Below, one piece after another: positions 18,625 through 28,040 of a stretch of DNA of 64,000 nucleotides (within the stretch, counting starts at the first letter, position 1; the number at the start of each line of letters is the position of its first letter). Origin of the DNA: RPQJ01 sp963706755 (GTDB lineage: Bacteria; Pseudomonadota; Gammaproteobacteria; Steroidobacterales; Steroidobacteraceae); contig CAVPNH010000008.1 in assembly GCA_963706755.1 (NCBI GenBank), positions 186,001-250,000 on the forward strand, in the 5' to 3' direction. The notes below the pieces were generated by a model. It searched no databases. It saw only the letters and a list, made by a program, of their open reading frames with translations, and was not told the DNA's origin. A program made the translations under genes and the position numbers.

Positions 18625-19354
18625 TGGCGGGACAGTGCTGGTGACGGGATCCAGTCGCGGCATCGGCCGCGCCATCGCGCTGCGCCTGGCGCAGGACGGA
18701 TACGACATCGTCGTGCACTGCCGAACGCGCATCGAGGACGCCATGGCCGTCGCCGCCGAGGTCCGCGGCATCGGGCGCGTGGCGCGCTGCCTCCAGTTCG
18801 ACGTCGGCGACCGGCGCCCAATGCGCCGCTCTGATTGGAGCTGACATGGAGCAACACGGCGCCTATTACGCCGTGGTGTGCAATGCGGGCCTGGCGTACG
18901 ACACGGCGTTTCCCGCCATGAGCGGGGAGGCGTGGGACTCGGTGATTCGCTCGAACCTCGACGCGTTCTACAACGTTCTGCAGCCCGTCGTGATGCCCAT
19001 GGTGCGGCGTCGCGCGCCCGGAAGGATCGTGACGCTGGCGTCCGTTTCGGGCCTGATCGGCAACAGCGGGCCAGGTGAACTACAGCGCGGCAAAGGCTGG
19101 CGTGATCGGGGCCACCAAGGCCCTCGCAGTGGAACTCGCCAAGCGCAGCGATAACGGTCAACTGCGTCGCCCCGGGGCTGATCGAGACGGACATGTCGAA
19201 TGAGCACGCTCCCATCGAGGAGATCCTCAAGGCGATCCCGGCCCAGCGAATGGGGACGGCGGAGGAGGTGGCAGCCGTGGTGTCTTTCCTGGTCTCGCCG
19301 GACGCGTCCTACGTGACGCGCCAGGTCATCGCCGTCAATGGAGGCCTCTGCTGA
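18617..19354 (+). CDS. 3-oxoacyl-ACP reductase, FabG/ApeQ-like (three frameshifts)
   Basis: An SDR-family ketoreductase that reduces 3-ketoacyl-ACP with NADPH; the only ketoreductase in the cluster. The cofactor motif TGSSRGIGRAIA, the NAG motif VVCNAGLAYD, the catalytic serine in TLASVSGLIG, the YxxxK motif (NYSAAKAG) and VNCVAPGLIETDM are all present but spread over three frames. Single extra bases at 18813-18814, 19071-19072 and 19150 account for the breaks. Corrected length is 244 residues, normal for FabG. All catalytic residues survive, so the gene is probably functional and the indels are data errors. The stop overlaps the next ATG (TGATG). Confidence 0.87.
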
Positions 19355-20583
19355 TGCGACGCGTCGTCGTCACGGGCATGGCAGGGATCTGCGCCCTCGG
19401 GTCGGATTGGCCGACGATCGAGGCCGGGCTGCGTGCGCGAAGGAATGCCGTGCGCCGGATGCCGGCCTGGGACAAGTTCAAGGACCTGAACACCCGGCTG
19501 GCGGCCCCGATCGAAGGCTTCGAGCCTCCGGACGCACTGGAGTCGCAAGCAACTGCGCAGCATGGGGCGCGTGTCGCAGCTGGCGGTGCGAGCCGCCGAG
19601 CTCGCGTTCACCGATGCCGGGCCTGCTCGGCGACCCGCTGCTGCGCTCTGGCCGCGTGGGCGTCGCCTGCGGTTCGTCCGTCGGCAGCACGGCGGCCATC
19701 AGCGAATTCGGCGCAGTTGCTGCTGACCGGCGATTCCAAGGGACTCAATGCCAACTCCTACGTGAGGATGATGCCGCACACGACGGGTGCCAACATCGGC
19801 ATCTTCTTCGGCTTGCGGGGCCGGCTCATCCCGACCTCGACGGCCTGCACGTCGGGCAGCCAGGGCGTCGGCTTCGCCTATGAGGCGATCAAGCACGGTT
19901 ATCAGGACGTCATGCTCGGTGGCGGGGCCGAGGAGCTCTGCCCCAGCGAGGCCATGGCATTCGACATGCTCTACGCGACCAGCCAGCGGAACGATGATCC
20001 CGGTTCGACGCCTCGTCCGTATGACCGGGACCGCGACGGGCTCGTGATCGGCGAGGGCGGCGCGATGCTCGTTCTCGAGGAACTGGAGCACGCGCGCGCG
20101 CGCGGCGCCCGCATCTACGCAGAAGTCGCGGGTTTTGCCACGAATTCGGACGGCTCTCACGTCACGCGTCCAGAGGAAGAGACGATGAGGATCGTGATGG
20201 AGCTGGCGCTGCGTTCCGCGAAACTCGAGCCATCGGCCATCGGCTACGTGGACGGCCACGGCACGGCCACGGAGCAGGGCGACATCGCCGAGACGCGTGC
20301 GACCTCAGCGCTGTTCGGGTCGCGCATGCCGATCAGCTCGCAGAAGAGCTACCTCGGTCACACGCTCGGTGCCTGCGGCGCCCTCGAGTCGATGTTCAGC
20401 ATCGGCATGATGCGCGCCGGCTGGTTCGCGCCGACCCTGAACCTGGAGAACGTGGACCCGCGCTGCGGCGAGCTCGACTACATCGTCGATGCCGGCCGCG
20501 GCATGGAAGTCGAGTACGTGATGAACAACAACTTCGCGTTCGGCGGCGTCAATACCTCGCTGGTCTTCCGGCGCTGGCAGTAG
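19354..20583 (+). CDS. beta-ketoacyl-ACP synthase (KS 1, three compensating insertions)
   Basis: A roughly 409-residue KASII-like ketosynthase that condenses malonyl-ACP with the growing chain. Active-site Cys lies in STACTSGSQGVG (about residue 164). The first His is in DGHGTATEQGD and the second in SYLGHTLGACG. Between 19545 and 19714 three single extra bases keep the total length in frame but scramble about 55 residues. The corrected stretch reads KQLRSMGRVSQLAVRAAEL and VACGSSVGSTAAISEFG, which match KS proteins. It starts at the TGATG overlap with FabG. Confidence 0.9.
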   Translation: MRRVVVTGMAGICALGSDWPTIEAGLRARRNAVRRMPAWDKFKDLNTRLAAPIEGFEPPDALESQATAQHGARVAAGGASRRARVHRCRACSATRCCALAAWASPAVRPSAARRPSANSAQLLLTGDSKGLNANSYVRMMPHTTGANIGIFFGLRGRLIPTSTACTSGSQGVGFAYEAIKHGYQDVMLGGGAEELCPSEAMAFDMLYATSQRNDDPGSTPRPYDRDRDGLVIGEGGAMLVLEELEHARARGARIYAEVAGFATNSDGSHVTRPEEETMRIVMELALRSAKLEPSAIGYVDGHGTATEQGDIAETRATSALFGSRMPISSQKSYLGHTLGACGALESMFSIGMMRAGWFAPTLNLENVDPRCGELDYIVDAGRGMEVEYVMNNNFAFGGVNTSLVFRRWQ

Positions 20584-20629
20584 ATGTCCTGCCGAGCCGC
20601 GTGAACGTATCGAAACAAGGAGAGGCGCG

Positions 20630-21250
20630 ATGAAATATCAGCAATTGAAGGCAGTTCTTGGCCTGCTCGCATGCGCGACATTGCTCGGCGGCTGTGTCGT
20701 TGGACAGTCCCTGCCCGCGGAATATCAAGCGGCTCCCGCGGCCGTGTCGGCGGGCGGGGCCAAGGTTGCGGTGGCGGTCGCCGACGAACGGACTTACGTG
20801 AAGAGCGGCGACAAGCCGCCGTACTTCATAGGACAGTACCGTGGCGGGTTCGGCAATCCGTGGGACGTTACGACGAAGGACAAGGTACCGCTCGCGAACC
20901 TGCTCGAGCGGGACCTGGTAAGCGAACTGAAGTCGCTCGGGTACGTAGTAGTGCCGCGCGCCGACGCATCGCGGGTGCTGGATGTGTCGATTGCCGACTG
21001 GAAATTCGACGGCATGGTGAACGGGAAATTCTGGTATGAGCTGCACGAGCGGGTCATGGGTGCGGACGGCAGCCAGCTGGCCAGCAGTAACGTCATGGAC
21101 TCCCGGGTCATCGAAGGCTCGATCTGGACCGGAGCAAAGGGCGCATTCGAGGAGAAGATGCCTGAGCTCTACGCCGGAGCCATCCGCAAACTGGTTCGAG
21201 AAAACCCAGCCATTGCGGGAGCGCTGAACAGCGGGACTGAGACCCGCTGA
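20630..21250 (+). CDS. predicted outer-membrane or periplasmic lipoprotein, unknown function
   Basis: A 206-residue protein with a lipoprotein signal: a charged start, then LLACATLLGGC, with the lipidated Cys at position 22. The mature part has no motif I recognise with certainty. Its alternating pattern (LLERDLVSELKSLGYVVV; ASRVLDVSIADWKFDG) is reminiscent of YajG-type lipoproteins. It lies in the plus-strand polyene operon between KS 1 and the ligase, so a role in pigment transport or anchoring is possible but unproven. Confidence 0.82.
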   Translation: MKYQQLKAVLGLLACATLLGGCVVGQSLPAEYQAAPAAVSAGGAKVAVAVADERTYVKSGDKPPYFIGQYRGGFGNPWDVTTKDKVPLANLLERDLVSELKSLGYVVVPRADASRVLDVSIADWKFDGMVNGKFWYELHERVMGADGSQLASSNVMDSRVIEGSIWTGAKGAFEEKMPELYAGAIRKLVRENPAIAGALNSGTETR

Positions 21251-21263
21251 GCAGATATCCGGG

Positions 21264-22602
21264 GTGGCCGGCGCAAAGGGCTTCACGACGGTCGACCTGG
21301 GGTTGCTGGCAGGCGACCCCGGCCGGCCGCTCTTTCGCGGACAGGGCTGGCAGCTCGATGCGGCGCGGTTTGTCGCCATTGCAGCCTGCCTGGCGCGGCA
21401 ACTGCCCGATGGACCGGCGGCACTGAATCTCTGCGAGCGGCGCGACAACTTCGCGCTCGCCTCCGCGGCAATGCTGATAAGGAACCAGCTCTGTCTTTTG
21501 CCGCCGTCCCGCGTTGAGGCCGTCGTAAGTGAGGTCATGGCGGATCATCCGGGCAGCTACAAGATCGACGATTCCATCGTCGAGCAGGCGCGCGCGGGGG
21601 CTCCCGGCGCCGTCGCGTATCAGGAAGTGCCCATAATTCCACCGGAACGGGTGGTGGCAATCGGCTACACGTCCGGCAGCACCGGTAGGCCGAAAGCCAA
21701 TCCCGAAGACCTGGGGCAGTTTCGTCGCTTCGACGAGACTGAACTCCGCGCGACTGCGCGAGGCGCTCGATGGGGAGCGGCATCGTGGCCTGCCGTGGAT
21801 CGTCGCTACGGTCCCGCCCCAGCACATGTACGGCATGGAAATGTCGGTGCTGCTGCCGCTGCTGGGCGGTATGGGAGTCCACGCCGGGCACCCCCTCTAC
21901 CCGGCGGACGTCGCCGCGGCGCTCGAGGAGCTGCCCGAGCCGCGCGTGCTGGTCACGACACCCGTGCACCTGCGCGCCTTGCTCGAGTCCGGGATCGGGT
22001 TGCCGGCGCTGGGTGCGGTTGTCTCAGCCACTGCACCGCTGGCGCAGGAGGTGGCAGAGGCCGTGGAGCGACGCTTCGATACCACCCTGCTCGAGTTCTT
22101 CGGGTCGACGGAGACTTGCGTGATCGCATCGCGCCGCACGTCGCGGGAGTCTTCCTGGAGGTCCTATCCGGGAGTGACGTTCCTCCCGCTGGAAGAGGGG
22201 ACGAGGGTGAACGCGCCGTGGTTTTCGGAGGAGGTCGTGCTGCAGGACGTGCTGGAACCGCAGGATGGCGGCAATTTCGTCGTGCGCGGCCGCAATGCAG
22301 ACATGGTGGAGGTCGGCGGAAAACGGGCCTCGCTCGCGGACCTCACGCGCCGATTGCTGGCCGTGCCGGGGGTCTCGGACGCCGTCGTATTCCAGCCCGA
22401 CGCGACTGGCGCCGAGGGCGTGCAGCGCCTGGCCGCCCTGGTCGTCGCCGAGGGTCTTACCGAGGCGGATGTGCTCGCGCGACTCGCTACAGCGATGGAT
22501 CCTGTCTTCCTGCCGCGCCGGCTCGTGTTCGTGGCGCGCCTGCCCCGCAACGATGTCGGGAAACTTCCGCGCGACCAGTTGATTGCGGCCCTGCGGCGTT
22601 GA
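21264..22602 (+). CDS. short AMP-forming acyl/aryl ligase, ApeH-like (one frameshift)
   Basis: A roughly 445-residue ANL-superfamily enzyme that adenylates a carboxylic acid and passes it to CoA or ACP. By analogy with aryl polyene clusters it loads the hydroxybenzoate starter. The phosphate-binding motif is IGYTSGSTGRPKA, and the second core motif FFGSTETCVIASR has the usual STE. The C-terminal lobe contains NFVVRGRNADMVEVGGKR, and the catalytic lysine is probably in NDVGKLPRDQL. One extra base at 21702-21706 breaks the frame; corrected reading gives NPKTWGSFVASTRLN. The likely start is GTG at 21264. Confidence 0.86.
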
Positions 22603-22630
22603 GAGATGGCACGTGCCCTGGCGCCGCGCG

Positions 22631-23638
22631 TCAGCCGCTGTGAATGACTTCGATTTCGACCAGCAGCTCCGAGCGGCAGATGTCTGCGGCCAGGATCATG
22701 GTCGGTACGTCCGGCCCGAAGTGGGACTGCAGACCGCGCTCCACCTGCGCCGCATCACCGCCTCGCCGCACGTACGCCTTCACGAGGCTGTCCGCGCCTA
22801 GCCTTGGTGACGCCAGGTGCCCGGCGGCGCGCGCCCGGTGCATCAATGCATCGATGTTCACCAGCGTTTCGCGCAACTGTGCATCGAGGTCGCCCTCGTG
22901 CAGCGAGGCGTGCCCCACGATGCTCGAGGTCCCCGAAATCAGGAACAGGGGTCCGGGTGCGACCATCGCCCTCGAGAAACTCGGTGCGGCCGGCCCGTAA
23001 CTTCGCGGGTAGTGATATGCGCTCACCTGGCGCGGGTTCTCGATCGCGGTGCCGGGTTCGCGTCCGGCAAACCAGCACACTTGCAGCGACCGCGGTCCGC
23101 CCTGCCTGCCAACCGCTGCAGCGGCCGGATACCCGATGACGGACGTCATGCCTCCGATGGCCGCAAACGCGCGCGCACGACCGAGGCAGAACTGCCGGTA
23201 GCGCTCCTCGTCGCCCTGGCCCTCGTTGATCCCGGTCATGAAGTTCCAGACCCGCCAGACGTGACGATACGGGGAGTCGGCTTGCAGCCGGAGCAGCCCC
23301 AGGTATGCCGCTTCCGCCGCCTCGAGGATTCCGCCGACCCGGCTCTCGTCGATATTGAGCCAGCCCGCGAAGTGGTTTCCGTCCTCCACGTGTCGTATCG
23401 GTCCGGCCGTGCCCATGCGTGCGCGGCCGCCGCCCCGCCAGAGTTCGACTCGGGCCGAGCCGGCGACGGGCTCGAGGTCGATGCGCAGGACGCGAGGATC
23501 CTGGGGGCAAGGCGTGTCCGCGCCGAATACCACCGCCGTGAGGACGTCGTCATCAAGCGGCTCCAGCGGGCCCGGCGCCGCATAGGCGGCGCGCAGGCGA
23601 GGGCCCCTGGACGGATCCAGCGGCACGCTACGCGGCAT
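22631..23638 (-). CDS. xanB2: chorismatase, XanB2/Hyg5-type
   Basis: A roughly 335-residue enzyme of the chorismatase family (FkbO/Hyg5/XanB2). It splits chorismate into hydroxybenzoate and pyruvate; XanB2 gives 3- and 4-hydroxybenzoate, and 3-hydroxybenzoate starts xanthomonadin. Recognisable blocks are YRHVWRVWNFMTGINEG, NIDESRVGGILEAAEA, LFLISGTSSIVGHAS and the C-terminal ELLVEIEVIHSG with the conserved glutamates. The ATG at 23638 overlaps the upstream halogenase gene by 11 bases; a GTG at 23656 is an alternative. Minus-strand operon with the halogenase-type gene. Confidence 0.87.
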   Translation of the reverse strand: MPRSVPLDPSRGPRLRAAYAAPGPLEPLDDDVLTAVVFGADTPCPQDPRVLRIDLEPVAGSARVELWRGGGRARMGTAGPIRHVEDGNHFAGWLNIDESRVGGILEAAEAAYLGLLRLQADSPYRHVWRVWNFMTGINEGQGDEERYRQFCLGRARAFAAIGGMTSVIGYPAAAAVGRQGGPRSLQVCWFAGREPGTAIENPRQVSAYHYPRSYGPAAPSFSRAMVAPGPLFLISGTSSIVGHASLHEGDLDAQLRETLVNIDALMHRARAAGHLASPRLGADSLVKAYVRRGGDAAQVERGLQSHFGPDVPTMILAADICRSELLVEIEVIHSG

Positions 23639-24974
23639 CCTGGCTGGTCGTGCCACCCGAAAAGCTGGCCCGAGCCTGCCTGCGCCGTATGAAGAAGCTG
23701 CGCGCCTGCTCCTTGAGGTCGCCGAGCGCAGTCACGAAATAGATGAACTTGAACAGGCGCAGCCGCCAGTGCACGCCGTTGTCACGGAAGACATCGCCTG
23801 AAAGCATCGAGATCATCGCCTGCTCGAGTTGCCAGTCGTTTCGCGGATTGGCGAACAGCTTGCGCATGGCCGGCGAGGTGAAGCGGTAGATGAACCACGA
23901 CATGATCCGCAGGCCGCGCACGAACCCGCGCTCGTAGCTGCGCTGCAGGGACCGCTCCCGACCCGGGTTGCGCAGGGCGCCGTCCACGACCTCGGCCGCC
24001 ACCTCGGCACTGTGCATGGCGAGATAGACGCCGCTCGAGAATATCGGGTCCACGAACGCGAAGGAGTCGCCCGCCATGACCCAGCGCGGGCCGGACATGC
24101 GCGTGCAGGCGTAGGTGTAATTGCCCGTCGCGTGCAGGTTGCCGACGATTTCCGCGTGCTCGAGGCGTTGCCACAGGTCCGGGATCGAGCGCAGCGTCTG
24201 CAGCAGGAACTCTCGCTGGTCGACCCGGCGTTGCTTCAGGTAGTCGGGCCAGCAGACCGCGCCGATGCTGGTGACGCCGTCTCGAAGGGGGATCAGCCAT
24301 ACCCAGCCTTGCTCGAACCGGTAGATGCTGACGTTGCCATGGTCATTTCCCGGCCGTCGCTCGACGCCGCGGAAATGAGCGAAGAGCGCCGCGCTCTGGT
24401 GGCGCCTGCTCTTGCGCTTGAGGCGCAACTGGGTCCCGATCAGTGTGTCGCGTCCGGTCGCGTCCACGAGGTAGCGGGCGGTGCAGCGAAACGGCACACC
24501 TTCGTCGGACCGGCCCTCGACCGTGACGGTTTCCCTCCCAGTCTCGAACGAGGTCACCTTCTGGCCCTGGAACGCATGGACCCCGTTTGCCGTGGCGTTC
24601 CTGAACAGCGCCGAATCGAATTCGTCCCGGCGGACCTGGAAGGCGTGAGCCCAGGTCGGATCCAGGGCGCGCTCGAAGCTGAATACGTAGTACCCCTCAG
24701 TTCCGGGGGTCGGAAAGTCGGCGCCGTACTTGAGCACGCCGATGTCGGCAATGTCGTCGAGGACGCCGAGTCGCTTGAGGATCGGCAGGTTCATCGGCAG
24801 CAGCGACTCCCCGATGTGGAAGCGGGGGTGCCGGTCCTTTTCCAGGAGCGTGACCGACCATCCCTTTCGGGCGAGAAAAGTCGCCGCCGTGCAGCCCGCG
24901 GGACCGCCTCCCACGACGAGGACGTCGCATGCCGATTGGGGGGTGGCGCCGGGATCCTGTTCGCTGATCGACAC
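23628..24974 (-). CDS. FAD-dependent halogenase-family monooxygenase 1
   Basis: A 448-residue flavoprotein of the tryptophan/phenol halogenase family. The FAD-binding motif VLVVGGGPAGCTAATFLARK is near the N-terminus, followed by HIGESLLPMNLP. VLKYGADF holds the lysine that corresponds by position to the halogenase catalytic lysine. GWVWLIPLRDG is the WxWxIP motif typical of flavin halogenases. It may halogenate the aryl ring of the pigment, since xanthomonadins are brominated, or hydroxylate it. Start GTG at 24974 is chosen because GGAGCG precedes it; an in-frame ATG at 25055 would overlap the divergent ACP start. Confidence 0.85.
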   Translation of the reverse strand: MSISEQDPGATPQSACDVLVVGGGPAGCTAATFLARKGWSVTLLEKDRHPRFHIGESLLPMNLPILKRLGVLDDIADIGVLKYGADFPTPGTEGYYVFSFERALDPTWAHAFQVRRDEFDSALFRNATANGVHAFQGQKVTSFETGRETVTVEGRSDEGVPFRCTARYLVDATGRDTLIGTQLRLKRKSRRHQSAALFAHFRGVERRPGNDHGNVSIYRFEQGWVWLIPLRDGVTSIGAVCWPDYLKQRRVDQREFLLQTLRSIPDLWQRLEHAEIVGNLHATGNYTYACTRMSGPRWVMAGDSFAFVDPIFSSGVYLAMHSAEVAAEVVDGALRNPGRERSLQRSYERGFVRGLRIMSWFIYRFTSPAMRKLFANPRNDWQLEQAMISMLSGDVFRDNGVHWRLRLFKFIYFVTALGDLKEQARSFFIRRRQARASFSGGTTSQDAA

Positions 24975-25053
24975 CTTCGCGCTCCATGGCTGGCTGCGAG
25001 TCGCATGATACACTTTCACTGATAACCCGATTCCGCGCGCGCGACGGCAAAAC
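24975..25053. promoter_or_regulatory. divergent promoter region between halogenase 1 and ACP 2
   Basis: These 79 bases separate the minus-strand halogenase/chorismatase operon from the plus-strand ACP/KS/CLF operon and must hold promoters for both. It is AT-richer than its surroundings (for example TGATACACTTTCACTGATAA), as expected. I cannot assign exact -35 and -10 boxes with confidence. Confidence 0.4.
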
Positions 25054-25326
25054 ATGGCTCAGCTGCAAACGCCCGAACAGAAAGAGCTCGCCGGACTGAT
25101 CGTTTCCGCATTGAATCTCGAGGGTGTGGACCCCGGTACGATCGACCCCGACGCCCCGTTGTTCGGGGCCGGGCTGGGTCTTGATTCCATCGACGCGCTC
25201 GAGCTGGCGCTGGAGATTTCCAAGCGCTACGGAGTGCAGCTCAAGGCTGAGGACGAGGACAATAAGCGGATCTTCGCTTCGCTTCGCACGCTCTCAGCCT
25301 ACGTGCAGGAGCGGCGCGCGACGTAA
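25054..25326 (+). CDS. acyl carrier protein, cluster ACP 2
   Basis: A 90-residue ACP. The phosphopantetheine serine is Ser45 in LGLDSIDALELALEIS. The sequence is intact, unlike ACP 1. Two distinct ACPs are usual in aryl polyene systems. First gene of the second plus-strand operon (ACP, KS, CLF, secreted protein, halogenase, antiporter). The 110 bases before the next start hold no convincing gene. Confidence 0.92.
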   Translation: MAQLQTPEQKELAGLIVSALNLEGVDPGTIDPDAPLFGAGLGLDSIDALELALEISKRYGVQLKAEDEDNKRIFASLRTLSAYVQERRAT

Positions 25327-25436
25327 CATCGGCGCTTCGAGCGGGTCGCCCGGGTTCGGCTACCGGCTGAAGGAGCATCGTTCCGCAGCTGCGTTTCCTG
25401 CACGGTGAATGGCCTGTGCGCTCAACCAGGGTCGCG

Positions 25437-26621
25437 ATGAAGCCGCTACGGGTCACGAGTCATTCAATCGCCTGCGCTGCGGGCATCGGGCTGCCAGCGC
25501 TTTCCGCTGCCCTGCGCAACGGGGCGAGCGGCCTGCGGCTGAATGACTTCGGCGAATCGCCGCTCCCCACCTGGATCGGCCGGGTACCGGGCGTCGAGGA
25601 TGTGCGGCTGCCGGGCCACCTGCTCGAGTGGGACTGCCGGAACAGTCGCCTGGCCTGGATGGGACTCACCTCGGATGGCTTCATGGAGCGCGCCGTGGCT
25701 GCGCGCTATCGCTACGGTGCGGACAGGGTGGCGCTGGTCCTCGGCACCTCGACCTCGAGCATCGGCGCGACCGAAGAGGCGTACCGGAGGTTGCTGCCGG
25801 ACGGCCAATACCCGGAGGATCTTCGGCGCCCGATGGCGCACACGCCCCACTCCACGGGCGACTTCGTCCGTGCGGCGCTCGAGCTCGAGGGTGTGGTGGT
25901 CACGGTCGGAACGGCCTGCTCGTCGAGCGCCAAGGCATTCGCACAGGCGGAACGACTGATGCGGCTGGGTATTGCTGATGCCGCGATCGTGGGCGGCGTG
26001 GACTCGCTGTGCGGAAGCGTGCTGTTCGGGTTCAATTCGCTCGAACTCGTCTCGCCAGAGCCCTGCCGTCCGTTCGATGTGGCCCGGCGCGGCATCAGCA
26101 TTGGCGAGGCGGGAGGCTTTGCGCTGCTGGAGCGCGACGGCAAGCGAGGGCCGTGGCTGCTGGGTTACGGAGAATCCAGCGATGCCCATCACATGTCGTC
26201 GCCCCACCCGCAGGGCCTCGGAGCGCGACTTGCGATCGAGGCGGCGTTCGAGAGTGCGGGCGTGGCGCCCGACCTGGTGGACTACATCAACCTGCACGGC
26301 ACCGCCAGCCAGAGAAACGACGAAGTTGAAGCGCGCGTGGTCGCGGACCTGTTCCCGGAGGCGACGCGCGCCAGTTCCACCAAGGGCTGGACGGGCCACA
26401 CGCTGGGAGCGGCCGGCATCGTCGAGGCGGTCATCACCTTCCTTGCGATGGAAGGCGGCTTCGTGCCCGGCACCCTCAATGCACGGGAACTGGACCCGGC
26501 CTGCGGCCCGCAGGTCCGGCTCTCGAACGAGCCCGCGGACGTGCGGGTCGCGCTCAGCAACTCATTCGGCTTCGGTGGCAGCAACTGTGCGCTGCTCTTC
26601 GGCAGGGACGCGCATGCCTGA
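25437..26621 (+). CDS. beta-ketoacyl-ACP synthase (KS 2, partner of the chain-length factor)
   Basis: A 394-residue ketosynthase with a complete catalytic triad: Cys161 in VGTACSSSAKAF, His in NLHGTASQRND and His in GWTGHTLGAAG. NSFGFGGSNCALLF is the usual C-terminal KS motif. It lies directly before the chain-length factor with a short overlap, as expected for a KS-CLF heterodimer. The ATG at 25437 is chosen; an in-frame GTG at 25416 is possible. It has no indels. Confidence 0.92.
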   Translation: MKPLRVTSHSIACAAGIGLPALSAALRNGASGLRLNDFGESPLPTWIGRVPGVEDVRLPGHLLEWDCRNSRLAWMGLTSDGFMERAVAARYRYGADRVALVLGTSTSSIGATEEAYRRLLPDGQYPEDLRRPMAHTPHSTGDFVRAALELEGVVVTVGTACSSSAKAFAQAERLMRLGIADAAIVGGVDSLCGSVLFGFNSLELVSPEPCRPFDVARRGISIGEAGGFALLERDGKRGPWLLGYGESSDAHHMSSPHPQGLGARLAIEAAFESAGVAPDLVDYINLHGTASQRNDEVEARVVADLFPEATRASSTKGWTGHTLGAAGIVEAVITFLAMEGGFVPGTLNARELDPACGPQVRLSNEPADVRVALSNSFGFGGSNCALLFGRDAHA

Positions 26622-27450
26622 GTCCATGGCACCTCCGTACACGGCGTTCGTCGAAGGGGTCGCCCTCTGGGCGCCGCGGATTCCAGGCTGGAGCGTCGCT
26701 CGGCCCGTGCTGCGCGGCGAGAGCGAGGCCCAGGCGCAGCCCGCCCCGCGTCCCGCGCCGGTCCTGCTGGCGCCGACGGAGCGCCGGCGAGCGCCCGACA
26801 CCGTGGCGATCGCGCTCGAGGTCGCGGTCGGCGCGTGCGAGAACGCCGGTGCCGATCCGAGGGAACTGGCGAGCGTCTTCGCATGCACCGAGGGAGACCT
26901 CGCCATCAGCGACTACATGAGCGAGACGCTGGCGCACACGCCGACGCTGATCTCGCCGACACGTTTTCACAACTCCGTCCACAACGCCGCAGCCGGCTAC
27001 TGGACGATCGGCACCGGGTGCATGCGGCCGTACACCGCGCTCAGCGCGCACAGGTACACGTTCGGAGAGGGGCTGCTGGAGGCGCTGGTACAGGCGGAGT
27101 CGAACGGGCGAGCTACCCTGCTGGTGGCGTACGACATCGAGAGCCGCGGTCCGCTGGCGACAATGGCGCCGAGCCGGGGCATCGTCGGTGCGGCCGTGAT
27201 CGTGACGCCGACCGCGGGTGCCCGCTCGCTGGCGCGCATTCGCTGGTCGACGGCACGCGGGACGGAGCGGACGGCGCCCTTGCCGCGCAACGCCGAACTG
27301 GTGGCGGGCAATGCGATGGCTGCCTGCCTGCCTTTCTTCGAAGCGATCGCCATTCAGGAGGACCGTACGGTGCGGCTGGGACTGAACCAATCCCTGTCGC
27401 TGGAAGTTCATTTCGAGTTCCCAACGAGAGACGATGGGAGACGGCCATGA
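26614..27450 (+). CDS. beta-ketoacyl synthase chain-length factor
   Basis: A 278-residue KS-like protein lacking the active-site cysteine and most of the C-terminal half, as in the chain-length factors of aryl polyene systems (ketoacyl synthase N-terminal-like family). Recognisable parts are FVEGVALWAPRIPGW, SVFACTEGDLAISD and ISPTRFHNSVHNAAAGYWTI. It should pair with KS 2 and set polyene length. The start at 26614 overlaps the KS 2 stop by 8 bases; its own stop overlaps the next ATG as ATGA. Confidence 0.9.
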   Translation: MPESMAPPYTAFVEGVALWAPRIPGWSVARPVLRGESEAQAQPAPRPAPVLLAPTERRRAPDTVAIALEVAVGACENAGADPRELASVFACTEGDLAISDYMSETLAHTPTLISPTRFHNSVHNAAAGYWTIGTGCMRPYTALSAHRYTFGEGLLEALVQAESNGRATLLVAYDIESRGPLATMAPSRGIVGAAVIVTPTAGARSLARIRWSTARGTERTAPLPRNAELVAGNAMAACLPFFEAIAIQEDRTVRLGLNQSLSLEVHFEFPTRDDGRRP

Positions 27451-28010
27451 GAAACTGGACATGTGTGATGCTGATGCTCGGAATCGCGGCGACGGCCCTT
27501 GCCGAGCCGCCGGAGAATCCTCCGCCGACGAGCGCGTTCGCCGGCTACGACAAGTACGAGTTGATGCCCATTGCCATGGGTCCGCCGTACGCGGGTGACG
27601 AAGGCAAGGAGAAGGCGAAGACCAAGATCCAGGACTACATGACTGCGGAAACGGGTCCGATCATCGCCCAATGGAACACGGATGCTGCGGGCGGCGCGCG
27701 TGGCCAGTCACTGGTCTTCGAGCCGCGCATCGAGAAACTCAAGGTCGTGAGCGCGGGCGCCCGGATCTGGGCTGGCGCGTTCGCGGGCGATTCGTATGTC
27801 GTGTTGAAAATGAAGATCGTGGAGCAGCCGAGCGGGACGGTGCTGGCTGAGCCGATGTTTTACCAGCGCGCCTCCGCCATGAGCGGTACCTGGACGTTCG
27901 GCGCGCAGGACAAGGACATGATGCACAGGATCGTGGTACTCGCGAACCAGTACCTGCAGTCGAACTACAAGGAAGCGGTCGGTGGCCCGACAGGATATGA
28001 CAAGGACTAG
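27447..28010 (+). CDS. secreted protein of unknown function in the polyene operon
   Basis: A 187-residue protein with a signal peptide (MRNWTCVMLMLGIAATALA, then a mature start near EPPENPPP). The mature part is a single domain with pattern SLVFEPRIEKLKVVSAGARI and SYVVLKMKIVEQPSGTVLAE, suggesting a periplasmic alpha/beta domain like other small envelope lipoproteins, though no lipobox Cys is present. I do not recognise the family with confidence. Its ATGA overlap with the chain-length factor makes a role in pigment export or attachment plausible. Confidence 0.8.
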   Translation: MRNWTCVMLMLGIAATALAEPPENPPPTSAFAGYDKYELMPIAMGPPYAGDEGKEKAKTKIQDYMTAETGPIIAQWNTDAAGGARGQSLVFEPRIEKLKVVSAGARIWAGAFAGDSYVVLKMKIVEQPSGTVLAEPMFYQRASAMSGTWTFGAQDKDMMHRIVVLANQYLQSNYKEAVGGPTGYDKD

Positions 28011-28040
28011 TTCGGAATCGGTGGGGACGGGACCTGGCTG

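Noticed and set aside
25327..25436. Possible small gene between ACP 2 and KS 2
   Set aside because: The 110 bases give only short frames without ribosome site or motif; treated as an operon gap.
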